The notes: generated by a model not told the origin, from the letters alone. 64,000 nucleotides of DNA from Permianibacter sp046297695 (GCA_046297695.1 JBKBHF010000002.1:62001-126000), one strand, 5' to 3'. Shown: positions 43,174 through 53,166, numbered from the stretch's first letter. Numbers and translations: made by a program.

Positions 43174-44805
43174 TCAGATCGGGGTCGCGATCGTGCCGTT
43201 GCAAATGGGTTGGAATGCCACCAAGGCATCGCGGGCGGCGCCGCTGCCAAGGCCATGGGTCGGAAACAGCGACTCGAACCGGCCAAGCTCGTTGTGCAGC
43301 GCCAGATAATTCAACGCTACCGTCTCGACCAGCAGGTTGACGTTGTTGGCGGCCGGGCTGGACGAGGTTTCCACATCGCCGCTGTCGCGGTAATGACCGA
43401 TCTGCTGGCTCATCGCCTGCGCTTCCGGGGTAGCGCCCATCAGCTGCGGCCGACCGTTCGGGTTGTAGACCAGGAAGAACGAGGCGGCAGTCGACTGGTT
43501 GTCACCGGTCCACTGGCCTTTGCCACGGCCTTCTTCCGACATGTCGAGCGCGCCGTTCGACGACAGCGAACCGTCGCTGAACACATACAGCATCAGCGGC
43601 ACACCGACCCGGTGCGCGTATTCCAGACAGGCGCCCATGCAGACGCCGGCGCGGAAATCGCGGCGCTCACCCGTTGCCCGCTCGCCCGTGTGGTAATCGA
43701 AGCCGCCCATGGTGATGGTGCCGGCACCGGCAAAGCCGTTGACCACCAGCTTCATGATCGCGGCGGTCTTGCGCAGTTCGCCATCGCTGGCGAATGCTGC
43801 CGTATCAAAAATGCCACCGTTGATCACCGGATCCTGAACCGGGTCGAGCGTAGCCGGGTTACCGAAGCGATCCGCTAAGTCGGCGCTCTTGAGATAACCG
43901 CAGCGTACCAGGTCCTTGACCACGGCATCGGTCATTTCAGCCCCGGAACCCGGCATGCCGGTGCTGACCTGGCTCATCTTGCGGGCGCTGATACGATAAA
44001 TGGACTCCATCACGGCAACCGCATCGTCCTGACCGAGCAAACTCGTCAGATCGCCGACATCGACCAGACTGGTGACATCACTCGGGCGATCCACCTTGGT
44101 CGGCCGCTTGGACGGATCGATCATCGCGAACGGTGCCATCGAGTTGCCGCCGGAATCCGAACTCTGCGAGCCAATCAGGGTCAGCAGCGAGCCGTCAGCA
44201 CCGATCCGGTTGATCGCGTACATCGGGTTGTGCGGATTGTTGCCGGTATCGTTTTCCGACCGTGCCGCGATGACCGCACCGTTGGTACGCGCCATCGCCT
44301 CCGCGCTCATGGTCGTCAACATACCGCGTAGAAACGCGCTGTCGGTATGGAATAACAACCCCAAGCGATCATCAATATGGTCGGCATTGGTGGTCGGATC
44401 GACTACCGGCGGGATCATGTCGCCCGGTAGCCCAAGCTTGCTGTAACCCGCGGTCGACAGGAAATCGCGTTGACCACCCTGCTTGCCGACCAAGACGTTG
44501 GAGCCGGCGATATTGGCGCCACCGGCCAAGTCAAAGCAGATAAACGGAATCTTGCCGGCACCTTGGGTCGCAATACCGCACTCGCCCAATAGCGGGGCCA
44601 AATCCGGTGAAAGCGCGGCATGCGCTGCTCTCGGATTGGCAAACAAACTGAACAGGGTAGTGCCCATAACCGCAGCACCGCCGGTCAGCAAGCCCTGTCG
44701 GATGAAATCGCGACGGGTTCTCGGCAATGGATGATCCGGAAACAGCAACGGCGCGTCCGGATGCAGATTGCGGTTCTGCTTCAGATTACGAATACGTTTG
44801 TTCAT
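43174..44805 (-). CDS. Tat-exported DUF1501-like protein
   Basis: A 543-residue protein with a twin-arginine signal TRRDFIRQGLL (about 30-40) followed by a hydrophobic stretch ending AAHA, so it is exported folded. The mature part has the layout of DUF1501 proteins, which have a sulfatase/phosphatase-like fold, such as FICFDLAGGANIAGSNVLVG and the GGFDYHTG segment. Such proteins often sit next to DUF1592/DUF1800-type heme proteins, as here. GGGAG is 9 nt before the ATG and the gap to the upstream LamG gene is 14 bp. Cofactor and function are unknown. Confidence 0.8.
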   Translation of the reverse strand: MNKRIRNLKQNRNLHPDAPLLFPDHPLPRTRRDFIRQGLLTGGAAVMGTTLFSLFANPRAAHAALSPDLAPLLGECGIATQGAGKIPFICFDLAGGANIAGSNVLVGKQGGQRDFLSTAGYSKLGLPGDMIPPVVDPTTNADHIDDRLGLLFHTDSAFLRGMLTTMSAEAMARTNGAVIAARSENDTGNNPHNPMYAINRIGADGSLLTLIGSQSSDSGGNSMAPFAMIDPSKRPTKVDRPSDVTSLVDVGDLTSLLGQDDAVAVMESIYRISARKMSQVSTGMPGSGAEMTDAVVKDLVRCGYLKSADLADRFGNPATLDPVQDPVINGGIFDTAAFASDGELRKTAAIMKLVVNGFAGAGTITMGGFDYHTGERATGERRDFRAGVCMGACLEYAHRVGVPLMLYVFSDGSLSSNGALDMSEEGRGKGQWTGDNQSTAASFFLVYNPNGRPQLMGATPEAQAMSQQIGHYRDSGDVETSSSPAANNVNLLVETVALNYLALHNELGRFESLFPTHGLGSGAARDALVAFQPICNGTIATPI

Positions 44806-44819
44806 ATTGGCCGCTCCCG

Positions 44820-47312
44820 TTACTGCACCAGCATCGCCGCGTTACCAATCGCGGCAGCGCAGACGGCTTTGACTATGGTTTGGGTACGTGTTGCCGTCGC
44901 ACCACCACTGCTCACCAGCTTGGTGATCAGGCTGTCCAACTCTGCCCGCACATCTGCATTGCTTGGCTGGGTGCTGAGACCGCTGGCCAAAATGCGGTCC
45001 AACAGCGGATCCAGGATCTGCGTCCGCCCACCAGCGGTAAACGCCGACGCCGGTGTCGCCGTAAAGTTGAAGCCTGGGAAATAGCTCGCCCGGCGGCTGC
45101 TGTCTTCGACCAACGCATTGCAGTATTCGATCGACAACTGTGTGATCGCCATTTGCTGAGCCGAGTTGAACGCCGTAATGGTTTCCACGCTCGGCAGCGC
45201 CTGGCGGATCTCGGCAAACAGCGCGGCGACATCGGCATGGGTGGCCGGAATGGTCGTGATCTCGGACAAGCTGGCATTGATCTCATCAAAGGTTCGGACC
45301 CCGATCACCGGTTCCGGCTCGCCATCTGCCGGCGCAGACGGCGGCGGCGGATCGGCTTCGACGTAAGACTTGCTGCGCGCGCCGATCTGCTCGAACGCCA
45401 GGAAGAACTCGTCATTGCTCGGACCTTTCTCCAGGCCGATCACGGTGCCGAGCGGTGACAGGTTCTGCCGCTCGCCCGCCAGCGTGGTGTCGAGTTTGGC
45501 AAAACTTTGCCCGACATCGGCTTCGCGACCGTTGATACCGATACGGATACCACGGAGCGGAATACCGCTGATGTTGGCCGCACTGTTCAGGCTGACAAAG
45601 AACGGATCCTTGAACAGATAGCCGTAGCTGTCATAACGGGCGACCTCGTACGCGATGTAGCACTGCTGGGTAGTGCCGATAAAGCAGTCCGGGTTATCCA
45701 GCAAGTGCGAGATACCAAACAACAGGTAGTAACGCTCGCCGACTCCGACACTGAAGTTCTGGGCGATTTGTTCCTGGTTGAGCGCGCGATCATGTACCGC
45801 CACCAGTTTGACAATACCCGACCACGGCCGATTGCCCGACACTTCGTTGCCAATCACGAAGGCAAACGTATCATCCCAGTCATTCAGGTTACCGACCTCG
45901 ACATTGTCGGCATCCCCGGTGTACTCACCGTTGACATAGATCCGGCGACCGCGTACCGGGTCATAGGTGATCACCACGTGCTGCAACGCCGCTTGCAGAC
46001 GCTCATCGGCATCCGCCGTCGACAACGCCGGGTTACCGTCGGCACCGGTATTGCTGTGGCGCATCAGGAAGTCGTAGTTGTACAGCGTCTGGCCCAAGGT
46101 GAAGTTGCTCGCCTCGGGACCACCGGAATAGCTGATGATGCGGGCCGGACCGTCTTGCGTGACGTTTGCCGGAATCACCCAGGCTTCGATGGAGTACTCG
46201 CCGGTCGACTTGATCCGATCGTGATATTTCTTCGAGCTCAGCGTGCTCGCCTGGGCTTTGCCGCCGGCAAACTGCAGGCCCCAACCACCTACCCACTCGA
46301 CATTACCGCTCAGGGTCAGGTGCGCAGAAGGCTCCACGCCGCTGGTGTCAAAGGCCGTCGCGCCCGTACCGGTTTTGAATTCATACAGACCGACCACGTT
46401 GGCTTCGTAGCGGCCACCGCTGCTGGCGACCAAACCATCGACCAGACGCAACGACCGCGAGATCACCAGCGAAGGGTCCACTGACGTCGGCGGAATGCCG
46501 TTGACGAATGCCTCAATGGCGTCTTCCATCTCGTTGGCGTTATTTGTGCAGTTATTCCAGCAGTTGTGCGACTCCTCGCGCAGTCGGACGACCAGGCGCG
46601 ACAGCTCGACATTGTCCAGATTGATTTTGCTTTGTGCCGCCAGATACGCGACATCGACATCGGCGCTGGCGAAATACGGCGACTGCGGATTGGCCGAGGT
46701 ATCGCTATGGCAGCCCGAGCAATACTCGGTCAGCAACGGCCAAACCGTGGCGGCAAAACCGGCCGACGATTCCGGGAAGGTCCGGCTCTCGCCCGGTTCC
46801 CGTTCCACCGGCGCCTCCAGCTCCACTTCGTTGGCGCCACCACCACCGGAAATACCGGCCCAGCCGGCGATATAGCGAGTCAGCGTTTCCGCGCAGGCTT
46901 CCAACTGCCCCTGCTCGTTGCCGAGCCAACAGTTGTGACCGCCCGCAACTTTCTCGACGATACGCGAGGCTTCTGGCTCAGCCAGATTGGCCACCGTACG
47001 GGCGGCGTCGTACGCCAGGTTGACGTCATCGCTGCGGACAAAACGCGGTTCCTGCATCGGACCGCTGTTGCCATGGCAGGCACCGCAACGATCGGTGCCG
47101 ACCAAGTTGTCCCAGACGTTGATTTTGAAGCGCTGAACGTCATCGCTGGCCGGCGGCGGGCCATTGTAGTTTCCACCCGGATTGGGCGGCGTTTCCGGAT
47201 TTTCTTCGGTGCCGGCACCACCACCACTGCACGCGGCCAAGACTGCCAGGGTGGCAGCTGCAAATACGGTTTTCAGCCAAGGCAACTGCGACCGGATCAT
47301 CTGCGTATTCAT
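44820..47312 (-). CDS. Lipoprotein with two cytochrome-like modules and a LamG-like domain
   Basis: An 830-residue lipoprotein (lipobox LAAC, Cys28). Two similar modules follow: CGACH (76-80) with HNCW (126-129), and CSGCH (198-202) with HNCW (249-252). The spacing from heme His to HNCW is 46 and 47 residues, so these are internal repeats, and the second His may be the distal heme ligand. Residues about 310-540 form a LamG/concanavalin-type beta domain; the remaining 290 residues are unassigned. It probably anchors two hemes and a ligand-binding domain at the envelope. Start 47312 has GGAG 8 nt upstream. Middle gene of a three-gene minus-strand operon. Confidence 0.82.
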   Translation of the reverse strand: MNTQMIRSQLPWLKTVFAAATLAVLAACSGGGAGTEENPETPPNPGGNYNGPPPASDDVQRFKINVWDNLVGTDRCGACHGNSGPMQEPRFVRSDDVNLAYDAARTVANLAEPEASRIVEKVAGGHNCWLGNEQGQLEACAETLTRYIAGWAGISGGGGANEVELEAPVEREPGESRTFPESSAGFAATVWPLLTEYCSGCHSDTSANPQSPYFASADVDVAYLAAQSKINLDNVELSRLVVRLREESHNCWNNCTNNANEMEDAIEAFVNGIPPTSVDPSLVISRSLRLVDGLVASSGGRYEANVVGLYEFKTGTGATAFDTSGVEPSAHLTLSGNVEWVGGWGLQFAGGKAQASTLSSKKYHDRIKSTGEYSIEAWVIPANVTQDGPARIISYSGGPEASNFTLGQTLYNYDFLMRHSNTGADGNPALSTADADERLQAALQHVVITYDPVRGRRIYVNGEYTGDADNVEVGNLNDWDDTFAFVIGNEVSGNRPWSGIVKLVAVHDRALNQEQIAQNFSVGVGERYYLLFGISHLLDNPDCFIGTTQQCYIAYEVARYDSYGYLFKDPFFVSLNSAANISGIPLRGIRIGINGREADVGQSFAKLDTTLAGERQNLSPLGTVIGLEKGPSNDEFFLAFEQIGARSKSYVEADPPPPSAPADGEPEPVIGVRTFDEINASLSEITTIPATHADVAALFAEIRQALPSVETITAFNSAQQMAITQLSIEYCNALVEDSSRRASYFPGFNFTATPASAFTAGGRTQILDPLLDRILASGLSTQPSNADVRAELDSLITKLVSSGGATATRTQTIVKAVCAAAIGNAAMLVQ

Positions 47313-47335
47313 CATTCCGTCTCCGCTTCCGTCGC

Positions 47336-48586
47336 TCACTCGCCAGCACAATAGGCGGCGGTTTCAGCGAAGATCTGCTTCATCTGATAACCACTGGCTT
47401 TGAAACTGTCGGTAATGGCGGCCATTTCACTGCGATCGGCAGAATCGACCGGATTGCGCAGACACACCGCCTTGAAGACTTTCTTGACCTGGCACTGGGC
47501 AAACGCTTCGGAGTGGGCCAGTTCCTGGCCCATGGTCTTGGCACCATTACCGCCACTCGGCCGACTCTCATCCCAGCCAAGCAGTTTGTTCGGACCGGCA
47601 CGCCAGTAGTTGTCCCAGCGATCATCCGGCGTGACGTAACCCGGCTTGAAGTTGTTTTCGTTGATGAGATATTTCTTCTTGACGCGAGTGCCGGTGAACG
47701 GATCGGTCATGCCGACATCGTTGTACACCAGCTGGCCGTTGTTGCCTTCCGGATCGGCGGCGCTGTCGTATTCAAAATCGTAGTAAGCAAAGGCTTGGGC
47801 CAGCGGGTCCATGCCGTTGTGGCAGCCGATGCAGGTGTTGTTGAACAAACGGCTGTCGCCACCGGGACTGCGGGTGACATCCTGGCGAATACGATCCGGC
47901 ACACGGGTAATGTCCTTGACCTGCTCCAGATCGTTGCAGAGATGATTCATCAAGGTGAACCGGAACATTGCCCGGTTGGTACCGGCAATGAAAAACGACT
48001 TGGCCGCCGCGCGGGTGGTCATCAGACCGGCCGTTGCCTCTGCACGCAAGCCAGTCACCGCAGATTGTTGCCGGCGAACCAACACGTCTTTCAGATTGAG
48101 ATGATTTTGTTCGAGATATTCGTAATGGGCGTTGTTGCTGGTCGAATAGCCGGGTGCACTCGTGCCATTGGCAACATAAATGATGTCGTCATACAGTGCC
48201 GTCCGAAAATCCACACCGTCACGGACCATGCCGATGACCGTCGCGGTGTAATCGTTCAGCGGCGCGAACACGTTGGCGTCGCGATTGGTCCACGGTGTGA
48301 CGAAATTTTTCAGCGTGACGTTGTAGAAGGCCGGATGCTCCATCGCCTCCATTGCAGCTGCTACACGCCCCGCCCGACCACCGGCATCGGCATCGATCAG
48401 CGCCTGCAGCTGGTCGATGGTGGCTTCATCGGCCGGCACCCCGGCAATCCGGTCAAAAATCCTCTTGGCCTGTTCCCGGCTACCGGCTTCCGCCAGCGGT
48501 GACAACACGACCAGCGCAGCCAGCGCGATGGCATGCCAGAGCAATCCGAACCTCGATTGCCGGCAGGGCGCGACGACAGTCTTCAT
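47336..48586 (-). CDS. Secreted mono-heme protein, DUF1588/DUF1592-like
   Basis: A 416-residue protein with a signal peptide (about 15-36, ending LAEAG) and one heme motif in NNTCIGCHNGMDPLAQAF (CIGCH 252-256). The pattern C..CH..MDPl..aF is that of DUF1588/DUF1592-type proteins, which are abundant in Planctomycetes and found in some gammaproteobacteria. Three late cysteines could form disulfides. First gene of the operon; the LamG lipoprotein starts 23 nt after its stop. A redox role is likely, but no substrate is known. Confidence 0.78.
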   Translation of the reverse strand: MKTVVAPCRQSRFGLLWHAIALAALVVLSPLAEAGSREQAKRIFDRIAGVPADEATIDQLQALIDADAGGRAGRVAAAMEAMEHPAFYNVTLKNFVTPWTNRDANVFAPLNDYTATVIGMVRDGVDFRTALYDDIIYVANGTSAPGYSTSNNAHYEYLEQNHLNLKDVLVRRQQSAVTGLRAEATAGLMTTRAAAKSFFIAGTNRAMFRFTLMNHLCNDLEQVKDITRVPDRIRQDVTRSPGGDSRLFNNTCIGCHNGMDPLAQAFAYYDFEYDSAADPEGNNGQLVYNDVGMTDPFTGTRVKKKYLINENNFKPGYVTPDDRWDNYWRAGPNKLLGWDESRPSGGNGAKTMGQELAHSEAFAQCQVKKVFKAVCLRNPVDSADRSEMAAITDSFKASGYQMKQIFAETAAYCAGE

Positions 48587-48813
48587 GGCGAGCATCCTGT
48601 TATAAGCTAGGGCTCAGTACCGGACACGAAAGATGTCAAATGGCAGCCACAAGTGGCCGCCTCACGGTTTGAGCCGAGTCAAATTCTAAGCCCATATCAG
48701 CCCGGCTTTCGTGACTGCCTGCGCAGAAACACCTACCGTTGGTCGGGATAATTGTGAACCATGCGGCGTTGCCGGTTAGATCAATGCCTGCGGTAGCTCA
48801 GGGAACTTTCTCC
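48587..48813. promoter_or_regulatory. Divergent promoter region of the heme-protein units
   Basis: 227 bp separate the two oppositely transcribed envelope operons, so both promoters should be here. TTGACA occurs on the minus strand near 48640, but no well-spaced -10 can be assigned; GATAAT lies on the plus strand near 48750 without a good -35. No palindrome stands out. Confidence 0.4.
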
Positions 48814-51555
48814 ATGATCGCTCGAAACTGGTCAGCCCAGCTCTTTACGCTCTTTCTGTCTACCGCCGTGCTCGTTGGCTGCGGTGGTGGAGATGACAAG
48901 CAGCAGCCGGATCCGGTCGTACTGGATTTCAAGGTGGCTTACATCAAGCGCAGCTTGCCACTCGATGACAATGAGCAACTGATCCCCGGCGATATCCGCG
49001 AGCCGTTCGCGTTTCGCCCGGGCGCCCGGCTCATCGTTCGCGACCGTGCCAGCCCGTCCGCGCTGGAAACCGACATCACGACACCGGTGATCCCACCTGC
49101 CGAAGAGGGCGAAGAGCCCGCGCTATACGATGTCCGTGATTTGTCGGTCTCCTATGACGGCACCAAACTGCTGTTTTCCTTGCGCTTTCCCGAGATTGAA
49201 AACGCCGATGAAGACGAGCAGCCGACCTGGAACATCTGGGAATACGATTCGGTAACCGGCACCCTGCGCCGGGTCATTGCCTCCGACATCAGCGCCGAAG
49301 CCGGCCAGGACATCAGCCCACGCTACCTGCCGGACGGTCGCATCGTGTTTGCCTCGACCCGGCAGCGTCAGGCCCGCGCCATCCTGCTGGACGAAGGCAA
49401 ACCGCAGTTTGCCCATCTCGAAGAAAGCGAACAGGTGGAGGCCGTCAGCCTGCATGTGATGAATGCCGACGGCTCCGATCTTCACCAAATCAGCTTCAAC
49501 CAAAGCCACGATCTGGACCCGTCGGTATTGCCCGATGGCCGGATCGTGTTCAGCCGCTGGGACAACAGCGCCCAGGACCGCGGCATGCACCTGTACACCA
49601 TTCGACCGGATGGCGCCGACCTGAACCTGCTGTACGGCCGGCACAGCCATGCCACCGGAACGGAAAATGCGATCGTGCAGTTCGTCAAACCGCAGCCGCT
49701 ACCGGATGGCCGGGTGCTGACGATTCTGCGGCCGTTTGAAAGCGTGTTTGAAGGCGGCGATCTGGTTGCCATCAACACCCGCGATTACATCGATAACACC
49801 CAGCCCACTTATGCCGCTGCCGGCCTGCTCGGTCCGGCGCAGCAATCGGTGGCGCCGGCCGGTGTGCGCACCGACGATGCCCCGTCTCCGGCCGGTCGTT
49901 ACCGCAACGCGTTCCCGCTGTTCGACGGCAGCGGCCGTTACCTGGTCAGCTGGAGCCAATGCCGGGTACTGGAAGCGCCGGATACCCTGGATGAGCGCAT
50001 CGTGCCTTGTACCCCGGAGCGTCTGGCCGATCCGGCCGTGGTCGAAGCCGACCCGTTGTTCAGCCTGTATGTCTACGACCCGGGCAGCCGCACCCAGATC
50101 CCGATGTTCACGCCGGAAGAAGGTAGCTATTACACCGATCCGGTGGCGCTGGTGCCGAGTCCGGCGCCGGCGGTCATTGTCGATGGCGTAGCCGGCGTCG
50201 ATCTGGACAGCAACCTGGTAGCCGCCGGTGTTGGCGTGCTCGACATCCGCAGCGTGTACGACATCGATGGCGTCGATACCGCGCCGGGCGGCATCGCCGC
50301 GGTGCGCGATCCGGCCCAAACGACAGCGGCGGAACGGCCAGCCCGTTATATCCGGCTCGAAAAAGCGGTATCGCAGCCGGATGACGACATCATCGACATC
50401 GACAACAGCGCATTCGGCTTCACCACCTTCTTCGGCATGCGGGAAATCCTCGGCTATGTCCCGGTCGAGCCGGATGGCTCGGCGATGTTCAAGGTGCCGG
50501 CCAATGTCGCGTTCAGCTTCACCATCCTCGACGGCAATGGTCGTCGGATCAGCCCGCGCCACAACAACTGGCTGCAGCTCAAACCGGGCGAAGTGCGCCA
50601 GTGCAACGGCTGCCATACGGCGGACAGCGAACTGCCGCACGGCCGGCGCGACGCCGAAGCGCCATCGGCCAACCCGGGCGCACCGGCGACCGGCACGCCG
50701 TTCCCGAACACGGAGCCGAGTCTGAGCCTGGTCGATATCGGCGACACCATGGCCCAGGTCTGGGCGCGCAGCCAGGACCCGATGACCAGCAGTGCCCGCG
50801 GCCCGCGCACACCGACAGTCGATCTCGTGTTCACTGACGACTGGACCGATCCGGCCGTGCGTCCGGTCGACGCGCCGTTCAACACCGACACCGCCACTGA
50901 TCTGCTGACCGAGCGACCAGTCAGTGACGCCTGCCTGGCCAGCTGGAGCAATCTGTGTCGCATCACCATTCACTATCAGGCCCATATTCAGCCGTTGTGG
51001 GAGTTGCCTCGGCCGGGCCCGGATGGCGTGCTCATCACGGATGACCCGATGAGCAGCGACGACCAGACCTGCACCAACTGCCACAACGTGACCGATACCA
51101 ATAACGTTGCGCGGGTACCGGCCGCCCAGCTCGATCTGCGTGCGGAAACATCACCTGACAACGCCGATTTCACCGTCAGCTACGTTGAGTTGTTCCGACA
51201 AGACGCGGCGCAATCGCTTAATGGCAATGGCATGCTGGTGGACAACACCACGGAAACACGCACACCCGCGGTCGAACAACCAGTCGGTTCCGGCATTTTC
51301 ATTTGCCCGGACGGAACCGGCATCCTGGATCCAGGCCCACCGCCGGAGTGTGTTCTGGTTACACCGGTCAACGCACCCAGCCCGGTCATGCGTGCCGGCG
51401 ATGCCCGCAACAGCCGCTTCTTTGAGGCGTTCGCCGCCGGTGGCGTGCACGCCGGCTGGCTCAATGATGCCGAGCTGAAGCTGCTCGCCGAGTGGCTCGA
51501 CATTGGTGCCCAGTATTTCAACGACCCGTTTGCGGAAGGCGTGCCGGTGAACTGA
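48814..51555 (+). CDS. HzsA-like propeller lipoprotein with two CXXCH motifs
   Basis: A 913-residue lipoprotein (lipobox LVGC, Cys23). The N-terminal half holds TolB/WD40-like propeller repeats with the pattern (S/P)x(Y/L)DGxxxxFS, such as VSYDGTKLLFSLRFP, YLPDGRIVFASTRQ and VLPDGRIVFSRWDN. The C-terminal half has two heme motifs, CNGCH (597-601) and CTNCH (753-757). This is the arrangement of proteins annotated as hydrazine-synthase-alpha-related; that name reflects fold similarity and does not imply anammox. ATG 48814 is chosen for the lipoprotein signal. First gene of a plus-strand set with the barrel proteins. Confidence 0.8.
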   Translation: MIARNWSAQLFTLFLSTAVLVGCGGGDDKQQPDPVVLDFKVAYIKRSLPLDDNEQLIPGDIREPFAFRPGARLIVRDRASPSALETDITTPVIPPAEEGEEPALYDVRDLSVSYDGTKLLFSLRFPEIENADEDEQPTWNIWEYDSVTGTLRRVIASDISAEAGQDISPRYLPDGRIVFASTRQRQARAILLDEGKPQFAHLEESEQVEAVSLHVMNADGSDLHQISFNQSHDLDPSVLPDGRIVFSRWDNSAQDRGMHLYTIRPDGADLNLLYGRHSHATGTENAIVQFVKPQPLPDGRVLTILRPFESVFEGGDLVAINTRDYIDNTQPTYAAAGLLGPAQQSVAPAGVRTDDAPSPAGRYRNAFPLFDGSGRYLVSWSQCRVLEAPDTLDERIVPCTPERLADPAVVEADPLFSLYVYDPGSRTQIPMFTPEEGSYYTDPVALVPSPAPAVIVDGVAGVDLDSNLVAAGVGVLDIRSVYDIDGVDTAPGGIAAVRDPAQTTAAERPARYIRLEKAVSQPDDDIIDIDNSAFGFTTFFGMREILGYVPVEPDGSAMFKVPANVAFSFTILDGNGRRISPRHNNWLQLKPGEVRQCNGCHTADSELPHGRRDAEAPSANPGAPATGTPFPNTEPSLSLVDIGDTMAQVWARSQDPMTSSARGPRTPTVDLVFTDDWTDPAVRPVDAPFNTDTATDLLTERPVSDACLASWSNLCRITIHYQAHIQPLWELPRPGPDGVLITDDPMSSDDQTCTNCHNVTDTNNVARVPAAQLDLRAETSPDNADFTVSYVELFRQDAAQSLNGNGMLVDNTTETRTPAVEQPVGSGIFICPDGTGILDPGPPPECVLVTPVNAPSPVMRAGDARNSRFFEAFAAGGVHAGWLNDAELKLLAEWLDIGAQYFNDPFAEGVPVN

Positions 51556-51613
51556 CAGCGCACCGGCACTGACGTAGAATCCCGCTCACTTTCAGCCAAG
51601 GAATGCCTGTCGC

Positions 51614-52531
51614 ATGACGCTCCGGTTGTGGCCCCTTTTGTTGCCGTTGCTGCTGCCCGGCTGGACCCATGCCAGCGAACCGGCGGAACCCGCCTCACAA
51701 CCGGCCTCGGTTGCGGTCGCGGCGGAACCGCCTGCGGCCGCCGTCGCCGTCCCTGCGACCGACACCGCCGGCAACAGCGAAACCGCTGCTGACACCGATC
51801 TGGCCGCCGGCAGTGCGGCAGCCAGTAGCGAAGCAAGCGTCACCGACAGCGAAGATGCCGAGCACCTGCTGGTGCGCGTCGCCGATCCGTTCATCGATTT
51901 GCACACCGGCCCCGGCCGTGGCTACCCCAAATTTCAAGTCGTCGAGCGCGGCGGCCTGATCACCCTGCTGGAACGCCGGACCGAATGGTTTCTGGTCCGC
52001 GGCCCGCGTGGTCACGAAGGCTGGGTCCATCGCGAGCAGCTGCAACGCACGTTGACCGTCGATGGCGAGCTAGTGGATGTCAGCGAAGCCAGCCAGGCCG
52101 ACTTTGCCAAACGGGAATGGGAAACCGGCGTCATGGCCGGCCTGTTCGAAAATGCCGATGTCATCAGCATCTATGGTGCCTGGGGTTTTACCGAAAACCT
52201 GTCGCTGGAACTGACGCTGGGTCATGTCATGGGTGACTTCTCCAATGCCAAATACGGCACCCTGCATCTGACCCATCAACCGTTTCCTGAGTGGTGGATT
52301 TCGCCTTACTTTCAGTTGGGGACCGGTTATATTCGCACCGATCCGGCCGCCACCATCATCCAGACCGAAGATCGCGGCGAGCAGCTGACGCATGTCGGCG
52401 TTGGCGCCCGCACCTACCTGACCCGTCGTTTCGTACTGCGCGTGGAATACAACAACTACGTGGTACTGACCGACCGTAACGACAACGAGAAAGTGGAAGA
52501 ATGGAAAGCCGGATTCAGTCTGTTTTTCTGA
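51614..52531 (+). CDS. SH3-domain outer-membrane barrel protein
   Basis: 305 residues: a signal peptide (1-20), an Ala/Pro/Thr-rich linker (about 21-80), a bacterial SH3 domain (about 85-145, with DLHTGPGRGYPKFQVVERGG and GWVHREQL) and an OmpA-like barrel of about eight strands (about 155-305) ending in Phe-Phe. The SH3 part may bind peptidoglycan stems. It follows the HzsA-like gene by 58 bp and overlaps the next barrel gene by 31 nt, so they are likely cotranscribed. Confidence 0.82.
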   Translation: MTLRLWPLLLPLLLPGWTHASEPAEPASQPASVAVAAEPPAAAVAVPATDTAGNSETAADTDLAAGSAAASSEASVTDSEDAEHLLVRVADPFIDLHTGPGRGYPKFQVVERGGLITLLERRTEWFLVRGPRGHEGWVHREQLQRTLTVDGELVDVSEASQADFAKREWETGVMAGLFENADVISIYGAWGFTENLSLELTLGHVMGDFSNAKYGTLHLTHQPFPEWWISPYFQLGTGYIRTDPAATIIQTEDRGEQLTHVGVGARTYLTRRFVLRVEYNNYVVLTDRNDNEKVEEWKAGFSLFF

Positions 52532-53166
52532 GCGCCCTTGCCGCGCTCAGCTGCGTCGCCAGTCTCGGACTGGCGGCACCGGCGTTTGCCGCCGAGCCGG
52601 AAACCGGCGATGCCCCGGTCTACGATCCGGAAGTGGAGCGGCGCACGATTGACGAAGACCTCATCGACGTCAACGATTTGGAACTGGGCTTGAGCTTCGG
52701 TGTGCTCAACATCGAAGATTTTGGCAGCGGCTCGGTGGTCGGCGCCAAGCTCACCTACCACATCAGTGAAGACTATTTCTTCACCGCAACGGTCGGGCAA
52801 AGCAAGGCTGGCGAAACCAGCTATGAGCGGCTCGCCGGCGGTGCCGAACTGCTGACCGACTCGCAGCGCGAACTGCGCTACTACGGTCTGAACCTCGGTT
52901 ATAACCTGTTCCCGGGCGAAGCCTTTCTGGGTGATGGTCGCGCCATCAACACCAGCCTGTATTTGCTGGCCGGCGTCGGCAGCACCTCCTTTGCCGATGA
53001 TGATTATTTCACCTGGCATATCGGTGCCGGCTACCGGTTCGTGCCACTGGACTGGCTGGCGGTCAGCATCGACTTCCAGGACCATGTCTTTGAACACGAA
53101 ATCCTCGGGGAAAGCCTGCAAACCCATAACCTTGAGCTTTCCACCAGCATCACAGTATTTTTCTGA
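52501..53166 (+). CDS. Outer-membrane beta-barrel domain protein
   Basis: 221 residues with a signal peptide (about 1-30, ending AFAA), a short acidic segment (PEVERRTIDEDLIDVNDLEL) and a barrel that ends STSITVFF. The acidic segment leading straight into a barrel is typical of a small family of outer-membrane proteins encoded beside the SH3-barrel partner. The two barrels are similar in their C-terminal strands. The start lies inside the end of the upstream gene. Function unknown; the pair probably forms an outer-membrane complex. Confidence 0.8.
   Translation: MESRIQSVFLSALAALSCVASLGLAAPAFAAEPETGDAPVYDPEVERRTIDEDLIDVNDLELGLSFGVLNIEDFGSGSVVGAKLTYHISEDYFFTATVGQSKAGETSYERLAGGAELLTDSQRELRYYGLNLGYNLFPGEAFLGDGRAINTSLYLLAGVGSTSFADDDYFTWHIGAGYRFVPLDWLAVSIDFQDHVFEHEILGESLQTHNLELSTSITVFF

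Noticed and set aside
49699..51084. 461-codon antisense frame in the HzsA-like gene
   Set aside because: The plus strand carries propeller repeats and CXXCH motifs; the antisense has none.
48814..51555. True hydrazine synthase (anammox)
   Set aside because: No other hydrazine-synthase subunit or nitrogen-cycle genes; the similarity is at fold level.
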